A DNA stretch of 64,000 bases from Actinomyces sp. oral taxon 414 (GCF_001278845.1 NZ_CP012590.1:1240001-1304000), one strand, 5' to 3'. Shown: positions 47,943 through 56,370, counted from the first letter of the stretch. Notes: generated from the sequence alone by a model not told the origin. A program made the numbers and translations.

Positions 47943-48583
47943 ACCGGCGCGGGCGCCGTCCGGCCGGCAGTCCGGACGCGCGCGAGGCGATTCTCGCCGC
48001 CGCCCGCGCGGCCTTCGCCCGCGACGGCTACAACACGTCCCTGCGGGGCGTGGCCCGCCAGGCGCGCGTCGACCCGGCCCTGGTCCACCACTACTTCCCC
48101 GAGCGTTCCGGGCTCTTCGCCGAATCCGTCCTGGGCACCCCGGACGGGCCCCCGATGGATCCCGCCCAGTTCGAGGAGGTCCAGCGGCTGCCCGGCTCCG
48201 AGCAGGGCGAGGCCATCGTCCGGACCTTCGTCACCCAGTGGGACCGCATGGGGGAGGAGCGCTTCGCCGCGGTGGTGCGCGCCGCGCTCAGCAACCAGGC
48301 GGTGGTGGCGCGCATCCGCAGCATGATCGTGGGCGGCGTGGTGACCCCCATGGTGAAGCGCGTGGCGCCCGACCGGGTGGAGCTGCGCTCCCAGCTGGTC
48401 GCCAGTCAGCTGATCGGCCTGGGGATGGCGCGGTGGGTGGCGCGGCTGGGGGCCGTGCGCGCGGCCGACGCGCGGGTGCTGGCGGCCGCCGTCGGCCCCA
48501 CCATCCAGCGCTACCTTACCGGCGACCTGGGGATCGGGCCCGACGACGACGGGGCCTTGCGGGACGGAGGGCCGCCGACGTAG
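47939..48583 (+). CDS. TetR-family transcriptional regulator
   Basis: 214 residues from GTG at 47939. The N-terminal helix-turn-helix (about 15-60) reads AREAILAAARAAFARDGYNT, SLRGVARQARVDPALVHHYF. A TetR_C-type ligand domain follows (MGEERFAAVVRAALSN, GMARWVARLGAV). The ABC exporter genes start 10 nt downstream, and a perfect inverted repeat overlapping their start codon is a likely operator, so it probably represses the exporter until a drug or metabolite binds. Confidence 0.9.
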   Translation: MNRRGRRPAGSPDAREAILAAARAAFARDGYNTSLRGVARQARVDPALVHHYFPERSGLFAESVLGTPDGPPMDPAQFEEVQRLPGSEQGEAIVRTFVTQWDRMGEERFAAVVRAALSNQAVVARIRSMIVGGVVTPMVKRVAPDRVELRSQLVASQLIGLGMARWVARLGAVRAADARVLAAAVGPTIQRYLTGDLGIGPDDDGALRDGGPPT

Positions 48584-48584
48584 A

Positions 48585-48600
48585 TTCATCACATGATGAA
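48585..48600. promoter_or_regulatory. Inverted repeat at the ABC start codon, candidate TetR operator
   Basis: TTCATCA-CA-TGATGAA: 7-bp perfect arms spanning the ATG at 48593. No Shine-Dalgarno sequence precedes the gene. Confidence 0.45.
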
Positions 48601-49444
48601 AAACGGTGCGGGCGCCTCGCCCGACCCCGCGGTCGATCCCGACCCCGCGGTCGACGTCCGGGACCTGCGGGTGTCGCGCGGCGGGCGCGAGGTCCTCCAC
48701 GGCCTGTCCTTCGCCCTCCCCGCGGGCTCGGTCACCGGCCTGCTCGGCCCCTCCGGCTGCGGCAAAACCACCCTCATGCGCACCCTCGTCGGCGTCCAGC
48801 GCTACGACGGCGAGGTCCGTGTCCTGGGCCATGAGCCCGGGGTCCCCGCCATCCGCGGCCGGATCGGCTACGTCACCCAGGGGACCGCCGTCTACAAGGA
48901 CCTCACCGCCCGCCAGAACCTGCGCTACTTCGCCTCGCTGGCCGGTCCCCGCGCCCGCGACGTCAACGAGGTCCTGGCCGTCGTCGGCCTGACCGATCTG
49001 GCCGACCGGCGCGTGGGCACCTACTCCGGGGGCGAGGCCAACCGGGCGTCGCTGGCCTGCGCCCTGGTGGCGGGCCCCGAAGTTCTCATCCTGGACGAGC
49101 CCACCGTCGGGCTGGACCCCCTCACCCGCGAGGACCTGTGGAATGCCTTCCAGGACCTGGCCGCACAGGGCGCCACACTCCTGGTCTCCAGCCACGTCAT
49201 GGACGAGGCCTTCCGCTGCCAGTCCGTCCTGCTCATGCGCGACGGGAGCCTGCTGGCCGCCACCACCGCCCCCGAGCTGCTCGATCGCACCGGGGCCGCC
49301 ACCCTCGACGAGGCCTTCCTCGCCGTCATCCGCCACGGCGGCGACGCCGGCCGGGACGGGGTCGGTCGGGACGGGGCCGGCCGGGATGACGGCGACGCCA
49401 TCGGCCGGGACGGAGCCCTCCAGGGCGCGGAGGCCGCCCGATGA
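48593..49444 (+). CDS. ABC-2 exporter ATP-binding protein
   Basis: 283 residues. After a 20-residue DPAV-repeat N-terminus, Walker A is GPSGCGKTT, the Q-loop VTQGTAVYKDLT, signature YSGGEANRASLA (for LSGGQ), Walker B VLILDEPTVGLDP, and the switch His sits in VSSHVMDEA. A second in-frame ATG follows at 48596. The last 30 residues (GRDGVGRDGAGRDDGD) are a short Gly/Arg/Asp repeat. The stop overlaps the permease ATG. Confidence 0.9.
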   Translation: MMKNGAGASPDPAVDPDPAVDVRDLRVSRGGREVLHGLSFALPAGSVTGLLGPSGCGKTTLMRTLVGVQRYDGEVRVLGHEPGVPAIRGRIGYVTQGTAVYKDLTARQNLRYFASLAGPRARDVNEVLAVVGLTDLADRRVGTYSGGEANRASLACALVAGPEVLILDEPTVGLDPLTREDLWNAFQDLAAQGATLLVSSHVMDEAFRCQSVLLMRDGSLLAATTAPELLDRTGAATLDEAFLAVIRHGGDAGRDGVGRDGAGRDDGDAIGRDGALQGAEAAR

Positions 49445-50187
49445 ACGCCCGCACCTACGCCGCCACCGTCCGCCGCGTGCTGGCCCAGCTCGCCGCCGAC
49501 CGGCGCACCCTGGCCCTCATCCTGGCCGTTCCCGCGGCCCTGCTCACCCTGCTGTACTTCGTTTACCGCGACTACCCCGGCGCGACGATTCTGTTCAACC
49601 GCGTCGCCGTGTCCATGATGGCGATCCTGCCGATGATCGTCATGTTCCTCGTCACGAGCGTGGCCATGCTGCGCGAACGCGGCTCGGGCACCCTGGAGCG
49701 CCTGTGGACCACGCCCCTGCACCGCGCCGACCTCCTGCTCGGCTATGCCACCGCCTTCACCGTCACCGCCGTGGGCCAGTCGCTCATCCTGTGCGCGGTG
49801 GCCGCCTGGTTCCTCGACGTGGAGATCGCCGCCTCCTGGGCCTGGGTGATTCTGACCGCCCTCGTCGACGCCTTCCTGGGGGTGGCCCTGGGGCTGTTCG
49901 TCTCGGCCTTCGCCCGCACCGAGTTCCAGGCCGTCCAGTTCATGCCCGTGGTCGTCGGCCCGCAGCTCTTCCTGTGCGGTCTGCTCGTCGCCCGTGACCA
50001 GATGCCCCGCGCCCTGGAACTGTGCGGCAACGTCCTGCCCATGAGTTGGGCCGTTGACGCCGTCGGCGAGCTCACCGCGAGCGCGACCCCCACCGCCGAC
50101 TTCGCGCTCGACCTGGCCCTTCTGGCGGCCTGCGGGCTCGCCGTCCTGACCGTGGCCGCCCTCACCGTGCCGCGCCGGACCCGCTGA
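49441..50187 (+). CDS. ABC-2 exporter permease
   Basis: 248 residues with six predicted helices (TLALILAVPAALLTLLYFVY, MMAILPMIVMFLVTSVAMLR and others). RERGSGTLERLWTTPLHRAD after helix 2 and ALGLFVSAFARTEFQAVQFM are conserved ABC-2 features of the DrrB/YhhJ type. Exports drugs or lipids with the ATPase upstream; substrate unknown. Confidence 0.9.
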   Translation: MNARTYAATVRRVLAQLAADRRTLALILAVPAALLTLLYFVYRDYPGATILFNRVAVSMMAILPMIVMFLVTSVAMLRERGSGTLERLWTTPLHRADLLLGYATAFTVTAVGQSLILCAVAAWFLDVEIAASWAWVILTALVDAFLGVALGLFVSAFARTEFQAVQFMPVVVGPQLFLCGLLVARDQMPRALELCGNVLPMSWAVDAVGELTASATPTADFALDLALLAACGLAVLTVAALTVPRRTR

Positions 50188-50440
50188 GACCGCCGACGCC
50201 GCCCCCGGCGTCGACTGCCGCCGGCGGCTGGCCCCCGCCGGGCCGCTCTCCGCCGGCGGCCGGCCCCGCCGCTGGATCTGCCGGACCCGCCCCCGCCGGC
50301 TCGCCGGCGTCCGTCCCGCCGGGCCCGCCGGGCTCGCCGGCACTACTCTCCGCCGTCGGACCCGCCGGGCTCGCCGTCGGACCCGCCGATCCGGGAGCCC
50401 TATCTGACGCCCCTGGCCGTGGGGCCGCCGCGCGACTACC
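50188..50440. other. GC-rich spacer with short CCGCCGGG-type repeats
   Basis: About 250 bp of simple repeats such as CCCGCCGGGCTCGCCG, several times. No gene or promoter could be supported. Confidence 0.4.
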
Positions 50441-51319
50441 GTGACCGGTGTGTGGCTCCTGTTCGCCTGCGGCTCCGCCTTGTTCGCGGGACTGACCGCC
50501 GTCTTGGCCAAGCAGGGCGTGCGCACCACGGACTCCACCCTCGCCACGGCTCTGCGCACTCCGGTCGTCCTCGTCGGGGCGTGGGCCATGACCGCGCTCA
50601 GCGGTTCGATCCGCGAGCTCGGGGCCGTCGACGCCCGCAGTCTGATCTACCTCCTCGCCTCGGGCCTGGCCACCGGCGCCTCCTGGCTGTGCTACTTCAA
50701 GGCGCTCCAGCTCGGGGACGTCAGCCGGGTCGCCCCCGTGGACAAGATGAGCACGGTTCTGACCATCGTCATGGCCGCGCTGCTCCTGGGGGAGGACCTC
50801 GGCGCCCTGGGTGTCCTCGGACTGGTCCTGGTCACCGTCGGCACGCTCCTCATGCTGCGCGCCGAGGACCTGCGCGCCCTGCCGCGGGCGCTGGCCGGAG
50901 GCGGCGGCTGGCTGGCCTACGCGCTCGGCTCCGCCGTGTTCGCCGCCCTCACCGCCATCCTGGGCAAGATCGGCATCACCGCGGTGCCCTCCGACCTGGG
51001 CACCGCCATCCGCACCGGGGTGGTCCTGGTCATGGCCTGGGGTATGGTCGGCGTGGCCGGGCGCCGCGGAGGCGTCGGCGGTGTGCCACGCAGCGAGATG
51101 GTCTGGATCCTGACCTCCGGCGTTGCCACCTGCGCCTCCTGGCTGTGCTACTTCCGGGCCCTCCAGGACGGGCCCGCCAGCGTCGTCGTGCCCGTCGACA
51201 AGCTCAGCGTCCTGGTCTCCGTCGCCTTCTCGGTCCTCGTCCTGCGCGAGCGCGTGGGCGTCCGGGCGCTGGTCGGCCTGGCCGTCCTGGTGGCGGGGAC
51301 CGTGGCCCTGGCCGTTTAG
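50441..51319 (+). CDS. EamA/DMT-superfamily transporter
   Basis: 292 residues from GTG, with ten predicted helices in two EamA repeats (about 1-140 and 150-290). Matching motifs SWLCYFKALQLGDVSRVAPVDK and SWLCYFRALQDGPASVVVPVDK reveal the internal duplication. Such proteins export amino acids or metabolites, or import them; the substrate cannot be read from the sequence. Confidence 0.88.
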   Translation: MTGVWLLFACGSALFAGLTAVLAKQGVRTTDSTLATALRTPVVLVGAWAMTALSGSIRELGAVDARSLIYLLASGLATGASWLCYFKALQLGDVSRVAPVDKMSTVLTIVMAALLLGEDLGALGVLGLVLVTVGTLLMLRAEDLRALPRALAGGGGWLAYALGSAVFAALTAILGKIGITAVPSDLGTAIRTGVVLVMAWGMVGVAGRRGGVGGVPRSEMVWILTSGVATCASWLCYFRALQDGPASVVVPVDKLSVLVSVAFSVLVLRERVGVRALVGLAVLVAGTVALAV

Positions 51320-51387
51320 CGGCGCGAGCCGACGGCGGATCCGCGCCGGTCGGGAAGCGAACCATAGGCCCCTCACGCCACATGTAT

Positions 51388-51393
51388 TAGTAT
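51388..51393 (+). promoter_or_regulatory. -10 box (TAGTAT) of the arsR-type gene
   Basis: TAGTAT ends 6 nt before the ATG at 51400. It supports ATG 51400 over the in-frame GTG at 51394. Confidence 0.4.
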
Positions 51394-51399
51394 GTGCGC

Positions 51400-51765
51400 A
51401 TGTACGCAAGTAAGGACTCCTATGTCTCTCGCTTCGACGAGGAGTTGATCAGTGCGGCTGGCGAGGTTTTCACAATGCTGGCCGATGTCACTCGCATCAA
51501 GATCATCCTGGCCCTGTCTGCACGCGATGAACTATCGGTGGGAGCACTAGCGGAGATCGTTGAGCGCCGTCCACCGGCAGTGTCGCAGCATCTGGCCAAG
51601 ATGCGGATGTTGAAAATGGTGGTCCGCCGTCAGGAAGGAACGAGTGTCTACTACCAGCTGGCTGACGAGCACGCGCTCGCTCTAGTCCGCGAAGCGCTCA
51701 ATCAGGCCGAGCACACCCTGGTCGAGGCCGGCCAGACCCCCACTCACCACACGAGCAAGAACTGA
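51400..51765 (+). CDS. ArsR/SmtB-family transcriptional regulator
   Basis: 121 residues from ATG at 51400. The winged helix lies at about 20-95 (MLADVTRIKIILALSARDEL, VERRPPAVSQHLAKMRMLKM). The C-terminal helix has Asp-x-His and a later His in ADEHALALVREALNQAEH, the positions of the alpha-5 metal site of SmtB/CzrA/NmtR, although one usual His is Gln here. That points to metal or other small-ligand sensing, but not firmly. The base composition (A/T-richer third positions) contrasts with neighbours. It is followed by an MFS transporter gene it probably represses. Confidence 0.88.
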   Translation: MYASKDSYVSRFDEELISAAGEVFTMLADVTRIKIILALSARDELSVGALAEIVERRPPAVSQHLAKMRMLKMVVRRQEGTSVYYQLADEHALALVREALNQAEHTLVEAGQTPTHHTSKN

Positions 51766-51775
51766 GGGCGGGTCA

Positions 51776-53008
51776 ATGTTGGGGGTTCTGCGCCACCGTG
51801 TTTACGCGCACTTGTTCTCCGCGCAGGTTCTCGCACTCATCGGTACGGGCCTGCTGACGGTCGCTTTGGGGCTGCTGGCTTACGACATTGCCGGAGCTGA
51901 TGCCTCAATGGTTTTGGGTATCTCCTTGTCGATCAAGATGCTGGCCTACGTTTTCCTCTCACCCGTGCTGACCACGCTAGCCAGGTCCTTGCCTCCACGC
52001 GCGATCATGGTCGGCTCTGACGTGGTGAGGGCTCTGGTCGCGGCGTGCTTGCCATGGGTGGATCAAACCTGGCAGATATACATCCTCATCTTCCTTCTCC
52101 AGGCCTCGTCCGCCACGTTCACGCCAACTTTCCAGGCCATCATTCCTGAGGTCCTCACCGATGAGGAGGACTACACCAACGCGATCTCCCTGTCGCGTCT
52201 GGCCTACGATCTTGAGGCCGTTTTCAGCCCCATGCTCGCCGCCGCACTCTTGACCGTTGTGAACTACCACGTTCTTTTCGTTGGAACCCTGGCAGGATTT
52301 GTTGCTTCTGCCGGCCTGGTGCTCAGCACGCACCTGCCGCAGCTGCCACCCGTGGACTCAATGCAATCATTTCTGGGCAGACTCACCCAAGGAGTGCGCG
52401 TGTTCTGGGGTCAGCGACCACTGCGCGCGCTTATGGGCCTTAACCTCACGGTCGCCGCCTCCACCGCACTGGTCATGGTCAACACCGTCATCATCGTCCG
52501 ATCCGACCTGGAGCGAGGCCAATCCGACGTCGCCTTCTTACTTGGCTGCTACGGGGCAGGATCCATGATCATCGCCCTGACCTCCCCACGCATCCTGCGA
52601 CGCGTCAGCGACACCCGATTCATGACAGCCGGATCCATTTTCACTCCCATTCTGCTGGCCATTATTGGTATCGCTGTCCTGTCCCAGTCGGGTACCTCGA
52701 ACTGGCTGGTGATCTGCGCGCTGTGGTGCGCGATGGGGGCAGCGAACGCCACCACCCTGGTGACCTCCTCCAGACTACTGCGCCGTCACTCCACCCCGGC
52801 CAATCGGCCGGCCGTCTACGCCGCCCAGTTCTCCCTGTCTCACGCCTGCTTCCTGATCACCTACCCACTTGCAGGCATCACCACCGCCACTATCGGGCTA
52901 GGCACAATCGCACTCATCCTTGCAGTCATAGCCCTGGCCGGACTCACATGGGCAATCATTACCCACCTGACCACGCCCATGCACGTCCTCGCTGCCTCCT
53001 TGCGATAA
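51776..53008 (+). CDS. MFS transporter, probable efflux pump
   Basis: 410 residues with about twelve helices. The N-terminus reads VYAHLFSAQVLALIGTGLLT. The loop between helices 2 and 3 is SPVLTTLARSLPPRAIMVGS. A QAIIPEVLTDEEDYTNAISL segment between helices 4 and 5 resembles MdfA/enterobactin-exporter-like MFS_3 proteins. It begins 10 nt after the ArsR-type gene, in one operon. Base composition is lower-GC than the flanks. Together the two look like an acquired resistance cassette; the substrate is unknown. Confidence 0.88.
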   Translation: MLGVLRHRVYAHLFSAQVLALIGTGLLTVALGLLAYDIAGADASMVLGISLSIKMLAYVFLSPVLTTLARSLPPRAIMVGSDVVRALVAACLPWVDQTWQIYILIFLLQASSATFTPTFQAIIPEVLTDEEDYTNAISLSRLAYDLEAVFSPMLAAALLTVVNYHVLFVGTLAGFVASAGLVLSTHLPQLPPVDSMQSFLGRLTQGVRVFWGQRPLRALMGLNLTVAASTALVMVNTVIIVRSDLERGQSDVAFLLGCYGAGSMIIALTSPRILRRVSDTRFMTAGSIFTPILLAIIGIAVLSQSGTSNWLVICALWCAMGAANATTLVTSSRLLRRHSTPANRPAVYAAQFSLSHACFLITYPLAGITTATIGLGTIALILAVIALAGLTWAIITHLTTPMHVLAASLR

Positions 53009-53042
53009 GAAACGACCTTGCGACGTTAAATGACGAAGATGA

Positions 53043-53822
53043 CCCAACAAAATCGCCGTCTTCGGCCGGGTCCGCCGCCGCGACGTCTACTCCATCCCGG
53101 TCGAGCCCGTCCGCGAGGTCATCGTCAACGCCCTCGTTCACGCCGGTTACGCCGAGCGCGGCACGCCCATCCGCATCGGCTTCTATGACGATCGCATCCA
53201 GGTCGATAGTCCCGGCCTCCTCCTTCCCGGCATGACCATCGACACCATGCGCCGCGTCTCCCGGCTGCGCAACCCCACACTGGCCCGCGTTTTCCGCGAG
53301 GCCGGGATCATGGAGCAGTGGGGCACCGGCGTCCAGAGGGTCTTCGAGCAGGTCGCCGAGGCCGGATTGCCCGAACCCCTCATCGAGGAGATCCAGGACC
53401 GGGTGCGGGTGACCATCTACATCCCCAGCCACGACCCGGCCCGACCCTCGGGGAGCGCGAACACGGGCGGCGGGACGGACGCCGCCACCGGATCGAGCGT
53501 CCGCGTGAGCAAGTCGAGTGAGCAAGTCACCAAGTCGAGTGAGCAAGTGAGCAAGTCGAGTGAGCAAGTCGCTCTTCTCCGCGCGCTCGCCGCTGGTGAG
53601 CTCCGTTCACGCGCTGAGTTGCTCACAACGATCGGTCTGACAGATGCCTATGGCAACTACCGTCGTCACCTGCTCCCCCTTGTCGAGCAGGGATACCTGG
53701 CTCGGATCGTCCCCGACAAGCCGAACAGCCGCCTCCAGCGCTACCGGATCACCGACGCCGGACGTGCCCGCCTGGCCGGCATCTCGGGAGCGGGCGGTAA
53801 GGGGACTCCGTCCGCCAATTGA
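53043..53822 (+). pseudogene. 5'-truncated COG2865-type regulator (AlbA/HATPase_c_4)
   Basis: The open frame begins immediately after a stop at 53040 with NKIAVFGRVRRRDVYSIPVE and has no start until an ATG at 53232. PVREVIVNALVHAGYAERGT, DRIQVDSPGLLLPGMTIDTM, RNPTLARVFREAGIMEQWGT and GVQRVFEQV are the conserved HATPase_c_4 part of COG2865 proteins. The usual N-terminal AlbA_2 domain is gone. A KSSEQV(S/T) repeat (53506-53570) and a winged helix (RAELLTTIGLTDAYGNYRRH) follow. The break coincides with the right edge of the lower-GC ArsR-MFS cassette. Confidence 0.75.
53506..53570 (+). repeat. Tandem 24-bp coding repeat
   Basis: AGCAAGTCGAGTGAGCAAGT-type units, about two and a half copies, encode KSSEQV three times. 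It forms a linker before the winged helix of the truncated regulator. Confidence 0.6.
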
Positions 53823-53895
53823 GCCTTTCCCACCAGGAGTTGCGGTCCGCGCAGGCCCGGATCGGCGCGATGACGTGGAGGCGAGCACGGGGTGG
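53818..53895. repeat. Intergenic repeat, family R, partial copy
   Basis: TTGAGCCTTTCCCACC overlaps the stop of the truncated regulator, followed by GCGGTCCGCGCAGGCCCGGA, related to the interior at 34405. The right inverted end is missing. Confidence 0.5.
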
Positions 53896-54163
53896 GACGG
53901 ATGGGACTTCTGAGACGATCCAGGGCCTCCAGGCCCGGGAAGGTCGTCGGGTCAGGGTCGGTGAAGGTAGTCTCGGCGCATCGAGGTCCTCGTGACGGCT
54001 TGTCTCAGCGGCTCCCCATCATCGCGGAACCTCGACCCGCACCCGCGCAACGACGCACCCACCAATCCCGCCCGAGCACACCAATAGGCTTCACCTGTCG
54101 GCCTTCGAACAAGAAGAGCCGGTATGGTGATGGTCGGCTCTCGGGAGGCATAATGAGGCTCGA
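53896..54163. other. Gene-free stretch before the Hsp70-like gene
   Basis: No convincing ORF. TATGGT at 54122-54127 fits a -10 box, with the transcript then running into GGGAGG and short ORFs. Nothing else is recognised. Confidence 0.35.
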
Positions 54164-54263
54164 ATGAAAACATCCACGACATCACGAGGGGCGGCCATTG
54201 TCATTTCGCATTCGAGAAGCGCCATCAGGTACCCCGGAACAACTTTCCAAGGGAGCAGACACC

Positions 54264-54320
54264 ATGAACATGGAAGAGCCGGAACAGATCCGGAGCAAGG
54301 AGCATAGCGACCCGTGGTGA
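54264..54320 (+). CDS. Short ORF coupled to the Hsp70-like gene
   Basis: 18 residues (MNMEEPEQIRSKEHSDPW) with a good ribosome site (AAGGGAG, 7 nt before). Its stop overlaps the second of the two GTG codons that could start the downstream gene. It may be a leader peptide enabling translational coupling; no function can be assigned. Confidence 0.35.
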   Translation: MNMEEPEQIRSKEHSDPW

Positions 54321-55678
54321 GCATTGGAATCGATCTTGGCATGTTGAACACGGTCGTGGCCAAGGTCAACGACAAGGGCGAGGTCTCAATCCACCAGTTC
54401 GAGGGCAGTGATCTGCTACCCTCCGTCATTCACGTCGAAAGCACGGCTGGCTATCGTTATGTAGGAAGGAGATCCCGAAATTTCCTGGCAGATCCGGACA
54501 TCGATCCCTCGGAGATCTTCCGCAGGTGGAAGATGTCCATGGCCACGGGCACGGTACTCGCCACTCAGGACTGGGGGAACGGGCCGATAGACATCACTCC
54601 CGAGCTATTGACGACCTGGCTCGTGGAGCACATTATGAAGGACATCACTGTGGACCTGGGCGGTGAGACGCTGGATTCCGTCGTCGTCACCGTGCCCCAC
54701 GGCTGGTGCAGGGATCACGTCGAGAAGTGCCTGGCCACCCGGGAGGCCGTACGCGCGGCGCAGGTGGACGGACGGACGTGCGAGATGAAAAGGAGTGACC
54801 ATACGCTTGGAAATAAGACGGTTGTCAGGATCGTTGATGAGTCGATCGCCGCAGCCGCCTACGCCCTGAACGCATCCAGTGACGCCGCCGCCTTCGTCGG
54901 CAAGAACATGCTCGTCTTCAATATTGGAGGCGGAACCACCGACCTGTGTCTCGTGCGGGTGGGAGCGCCCAGCGAGCCGCTTACCGTTATCGACACCATT
55001 AACAACAACATCGGCGGTGACTACGCCACCGCCCTTCTGCTCGGCAAGCACCTGGCGGCCATCGGCTCCCAGTTCGACATTGATGTACCGCCCACGCCCG
55101 AGGCCGTGCTCGCCGAGCTGGAGGGTGCGGAGGAGGGATGGCTCCGAGAGGCCTTCGCCGCGGCGGAGACCGAACTCCTCCACAAACTGTCCACGCGGGT
55201 AGAAGAAATCGAGTATTTGGATGACTTCGCCGAGAAGCTCGCGGGCAAATGGGGTCAACGTCTGCTTCTTATGAGTTCAACGGTGGACAGGAACGACGAC
55301 CCGATCGTCACCTTTATGTCATGTTCGGAGTATCTCACGCGCCTGGAGCCCTTCTTCGAGAGCACGAGGGGGATCCTCGCCCGCTTTCTGTCCCGCGGCG
55401 AGGGGTCCGAGCGTTTCCCCTACGCCATTCTCATGACGGGCGGGGGGAGCCGGATCGGCGGACTGCGGAACCGGGTGATCGAACCGGTGGTTAGCGAACT
55501 TGCCGGTCCGACGAAGGCCCCCGAGATCCTCGGTCGTTTCGAAAAACTCCGCTTCAACGACTCGAGACTCTCGACGACTGCGGTGGCCGTGGGCGCCGCA
55601 CTCGTCGCCGCGGGAAGGTTCTACATCGAGCCCTTCTCAGCAGAAAGATCTCAGGGCTGGCCGGGATCGGCACAATGA
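54314..55678 (+). CDS. Stand-alone Hsp70-like actin-fold ATPase
   Basis: 454 residues from GTG at 54314 (or the next GTG). Phosphate-1 loop IGIDLGMLNTVVAKV (GIDLGTTNS in DnaK), connect-1 RIVDESIAAAAYALNA, phosphate-2 LVFNIGGGTTDLCLVRV, and the adenosine loop ILMTGGGSRIGGLRNRV are all recognisable. It stops where DnaK would continue into its substrate-binding domain, so this is an ATPase domain only, about 70 residues longer than DnaK's. It is not DnaK. The final residues (IEPFSAERSQGWPGSAQ) are encoded within a family R repeat, so the C-terminus may have been altered by it. The partner and the role are unknown. Confidence 0.82.
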   Translation: MVSIGIDLGMLNTVVAKVNDKGEVSIHQFEGSDLLPSVIHVESTAGYRYVGRRSRNFLADPDIDPSEIFRRWKMSMATGTVLATQDWGNGPIDITPELLTTWLVEHIMKDITVDLGGETLDSVVVTVPHGWCRDHVEKCLATREAVRAAQVDGRTCEMKRSDHTLGNKTVVRIVDESIAAAAYALNASSDAAAFVGKNMLVFNIGGGTTDLCLVRVGAPSEPLTVIDTINNNIGGDYATALLLGKHLAAIGSQFDIDVPPTPEAVLAELEGAEEGWLREAFAAAETELLHKLSTRVEEIEYLDDFAEKLAGKWGQRLLLMSSTVDRNDDPIVTFMSCSEYLTRLEPFFESTRGILARFLSRGEGSERFPYAILMTGGGSRIGGLRNRVIEPVVSELAGPTKAPEILGRFEKLRFNDSRLSTTAVAVGAALVAAGRFYIEPFSAERSQGWPGSAQ

Positions 55679-55690
55679 TGCGGGAGGACT
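55628..55690. repeat. Family R repeat overlapping the Hsp70-like gene 3' end
   Basis: GAGCCCTTCTCAGCAGAAAG and CTGGCCGGGATCGGCACAAT parallel the first 60 bases of the copy at 34387. The repeat supplies the last codons and the stop of the Hsp70-like gene. Confidence 0.55.
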
Positions 55691-55742
55691 CGGGGCGGCG
55701 CGGACCGTGAGACCCCGGTCTCCCTCGCTCGAGGAATGGCGG

Positions 55743-56290
55743 GATGAGCCTTTCTCACCAGAAGCGGTGGCCTGGAGGCCGGGGTCGTCGTGGACCGTGG
55801 GGTCGTCGCCGTGGTTCGTGACGGCTGCGGCTGGCCCCTTCCTCATCGAGAGGTGCATTTTGCTCTCGAGAATGACGGTTGGAGCTGCACTTTCGAGTGC
55901 GAAGTGCACATTTCGGCGCCGGGGGCCGTCCGGGGAGGCCGGCGTCGCGGCCTGTGGGCCCTGTTCGCTCGCCGGGGTGCCCGTCGTGGTCGTCGACCAG
56001 CCCGTGGCACCCCTTCCGGGGGCCCGCGGCGGCGCGGATTGTCCAAATCTGCCACAAAGGCCCGGATCGGGCCGGAGCGCGCGAGAAGAAACGTTGATAT
56101 TCCGCGGTTTCGTTCGCGGCCGATACCGCCGCGGGGCGCCTTTGTGGCAGATTTTGACACGCCCCCGCCCCGGGCCGTCCCAGGAGCCCCACCAACACCA
56201 TCACATGCCCGCCCATCCCCTTCACGGCGCCGACCCCGCCCCTGAAGCCGCCGGTTCTGGTGAGATAAGGCTCAATGAGCCTTTCTCGTC
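55743..56290. repeat. Composite repeat block: family R ends flanking a family C hairpin
   Basis: Starts with TGAGCCTTTCTCACCAG (55744) and ends with GGTGAGATAAGGCTCA (about 56260-56275), which together make inverted ends some 530 bp apart, then another TGAGCCTTTCTCGTC at 56276. The family C hairpin lies inside. A CATTTTGCTCTCGAG/CTCGAGAGCAAAATG-like short palindromic stretch occurs near 55856-55910. Confidence 0.55.
56038..56161. repeat. Palindromic intergenic repeat, family C, copy 2 (inverted)
   Basis: Arms TTGTCCAAATCTGCCACAAA and, at the other end, GCCTTTGTGGCAGATTTTGA. Relative to 24592-24711 the whole element is reversed, and its arms carry paired substitutions (GCCAC with GTGGC against GTTGC with GCAAC). 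Confidence 0.78.
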
Positions 56291-56370
56291 GGGGGAGTTG
56301 TCGGAGCGGAGTCCTCAGAGGTGATGCGGGCCGGAGCCGGCGCTCGTTGAGCCCGGCTCGCACGGTGCGG

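Noticed and set aside
47417..49336. 639-codon minus-strand open frame
   Set aside because: Antisense to the TetR and ABC ATPase genes; composition is that of a shadow frame.
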